DNA from: Eudromia elegans
Lineage: Eukaryota; Chordata; Aves; Tinamiformes; Tinamidae
Direction of reading: 5' to 3'
Length of the DNA stretch: 64,000 nt
Assembly: GCA_003342815.1 (NCBI GenBank)
Contig: PTEX01000003.1
Coordinates: 3,194,567 to 3,258,566 of the forward strand
This document shows, one piece after another, positions 63,725-64,000 of this stretch (positions are counted from its first letter, which is position 1; each line of letters begins with the position of its first letter). The notes under the pieces are model-generated. The model did not search any database. It was not told the DNA's origin and saw nothing but the letters and a program-made list of their open reading frames with translations. The translations under genes were made by a program, and so were the position numbers.

Positions 63725-64000
63725 GTGCTGCACAATCAGTCCTCGTTGTTTTTCCATTTTGGCAAAAGTTTCAGACCAGGTACTCTGCTGAAATGTTTTT
63801 ATAGATTAGTATGGCTACATCTACAACGATGCAAGTCATAAATAACATGCCAATGACAGCTAGGCTAATAAACTAAAATACAAGTTCCTCAGTCAATTTT
63901 CTATTGAAATAATCTATATAAAAGAGTTATTTCAAGGTCTAGGCAAATTACCTTTGGCTGAATATATCCTAAATAAGGCTTATTATGATCTTTCCTAATA

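Larger units (their letters stand above)
59891..64000 (-). other. VPS13B intron 3 (3' part)
   Basis: No exon was found here. A search by eye for the human exon 3 peptide (HELRIHVPWTKLG) gave nothing. The stretch holds a CR1 fragment near 61330-61850, homopolymer tracts and a CpG cluster near 63347-63401. The rest is AT-rich sequence with no feature I can name. Confidence 0.8.

Noticed and set aside
63940-64000. Possible VPS13B exon at the window edge (donor-like GTAATT after CCAAAG on the minus strand)
   Set aside because: The translation before it does not match the human exon 3 end (LKLKDGIQ), so it is most likely a chance donor.
1-64000. tRNA, snRNA, miRNA or CRISPR features
   Set aside because: No cloverleaf with A/B boxes, no snRNA-like motif and no spaced direct repeats were seen by eye; a covariance search was not possible.

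Overview
The window is intronic and exonic DNA from a bird genome. The evidence for a bird is the set of CR1 LINE fragments with their typical 3' ends, one solo LTR with a 6-bp target duplication, and AT-rich introns without SINEs such as Alu or B1. I cannot name the species from the sequence.

The only gene I can support is VPS13B (COH1, the Cohen syndrome gene), on the minus strand. Fourteen consecutive coding exons lie between 59890 (5' side) and 10662 (3' side). All have GT-AG borders and compatible phases, and together they give 2224 bp, about 741 codons without a stop. By comparison with human VPS13B recalled from memory, they cover roughly residues 98 to 838 of a protein of about 4000 residues, just after the N-terminal chorein domain. 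If the first human exon is non-coding, they match human exons 4 to 17; I use those numbers below. The first coding exons lie above 64000 and the remaining exons below position 1.

Layout, in transcription order: 59891-64000 is intron 3, with a 5'-truncated, internally deleted CR1 and a small CpG cluster. 54469-59890 holds exons 4-5, with a 595-bp solo LTR in intron 4. 38534-53524 holds exons 6-12. 28660-33503 holds exons 13-16 in a fairly compact cluster. Intron 16 is 17.8 kb. Exon 17 is at 10662-10846, and the last 10.6 kb (1-10661) is the start of intron 17.

The most interesting host signal is at exon 17. The frame continues through the splice donor for 25 codons to a TAA, which would give a protein of about 863 residues. 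That matches my recollection of the length of a short human VPS13B isoform, so exon-17 read-through or intronic polyadenylation may be conserved. Other points worth checking are three weak donors in a row (exons 11-13), a CpG-retaining 16-bp duplication in intron 3, and several GC-rich intronic islands with overlapping ORFs that I cannot identify. I saw no RNA genes, CRISPR arrays, prokaryotic features or complete mobile elements. I did not find a convincing undescribed system.
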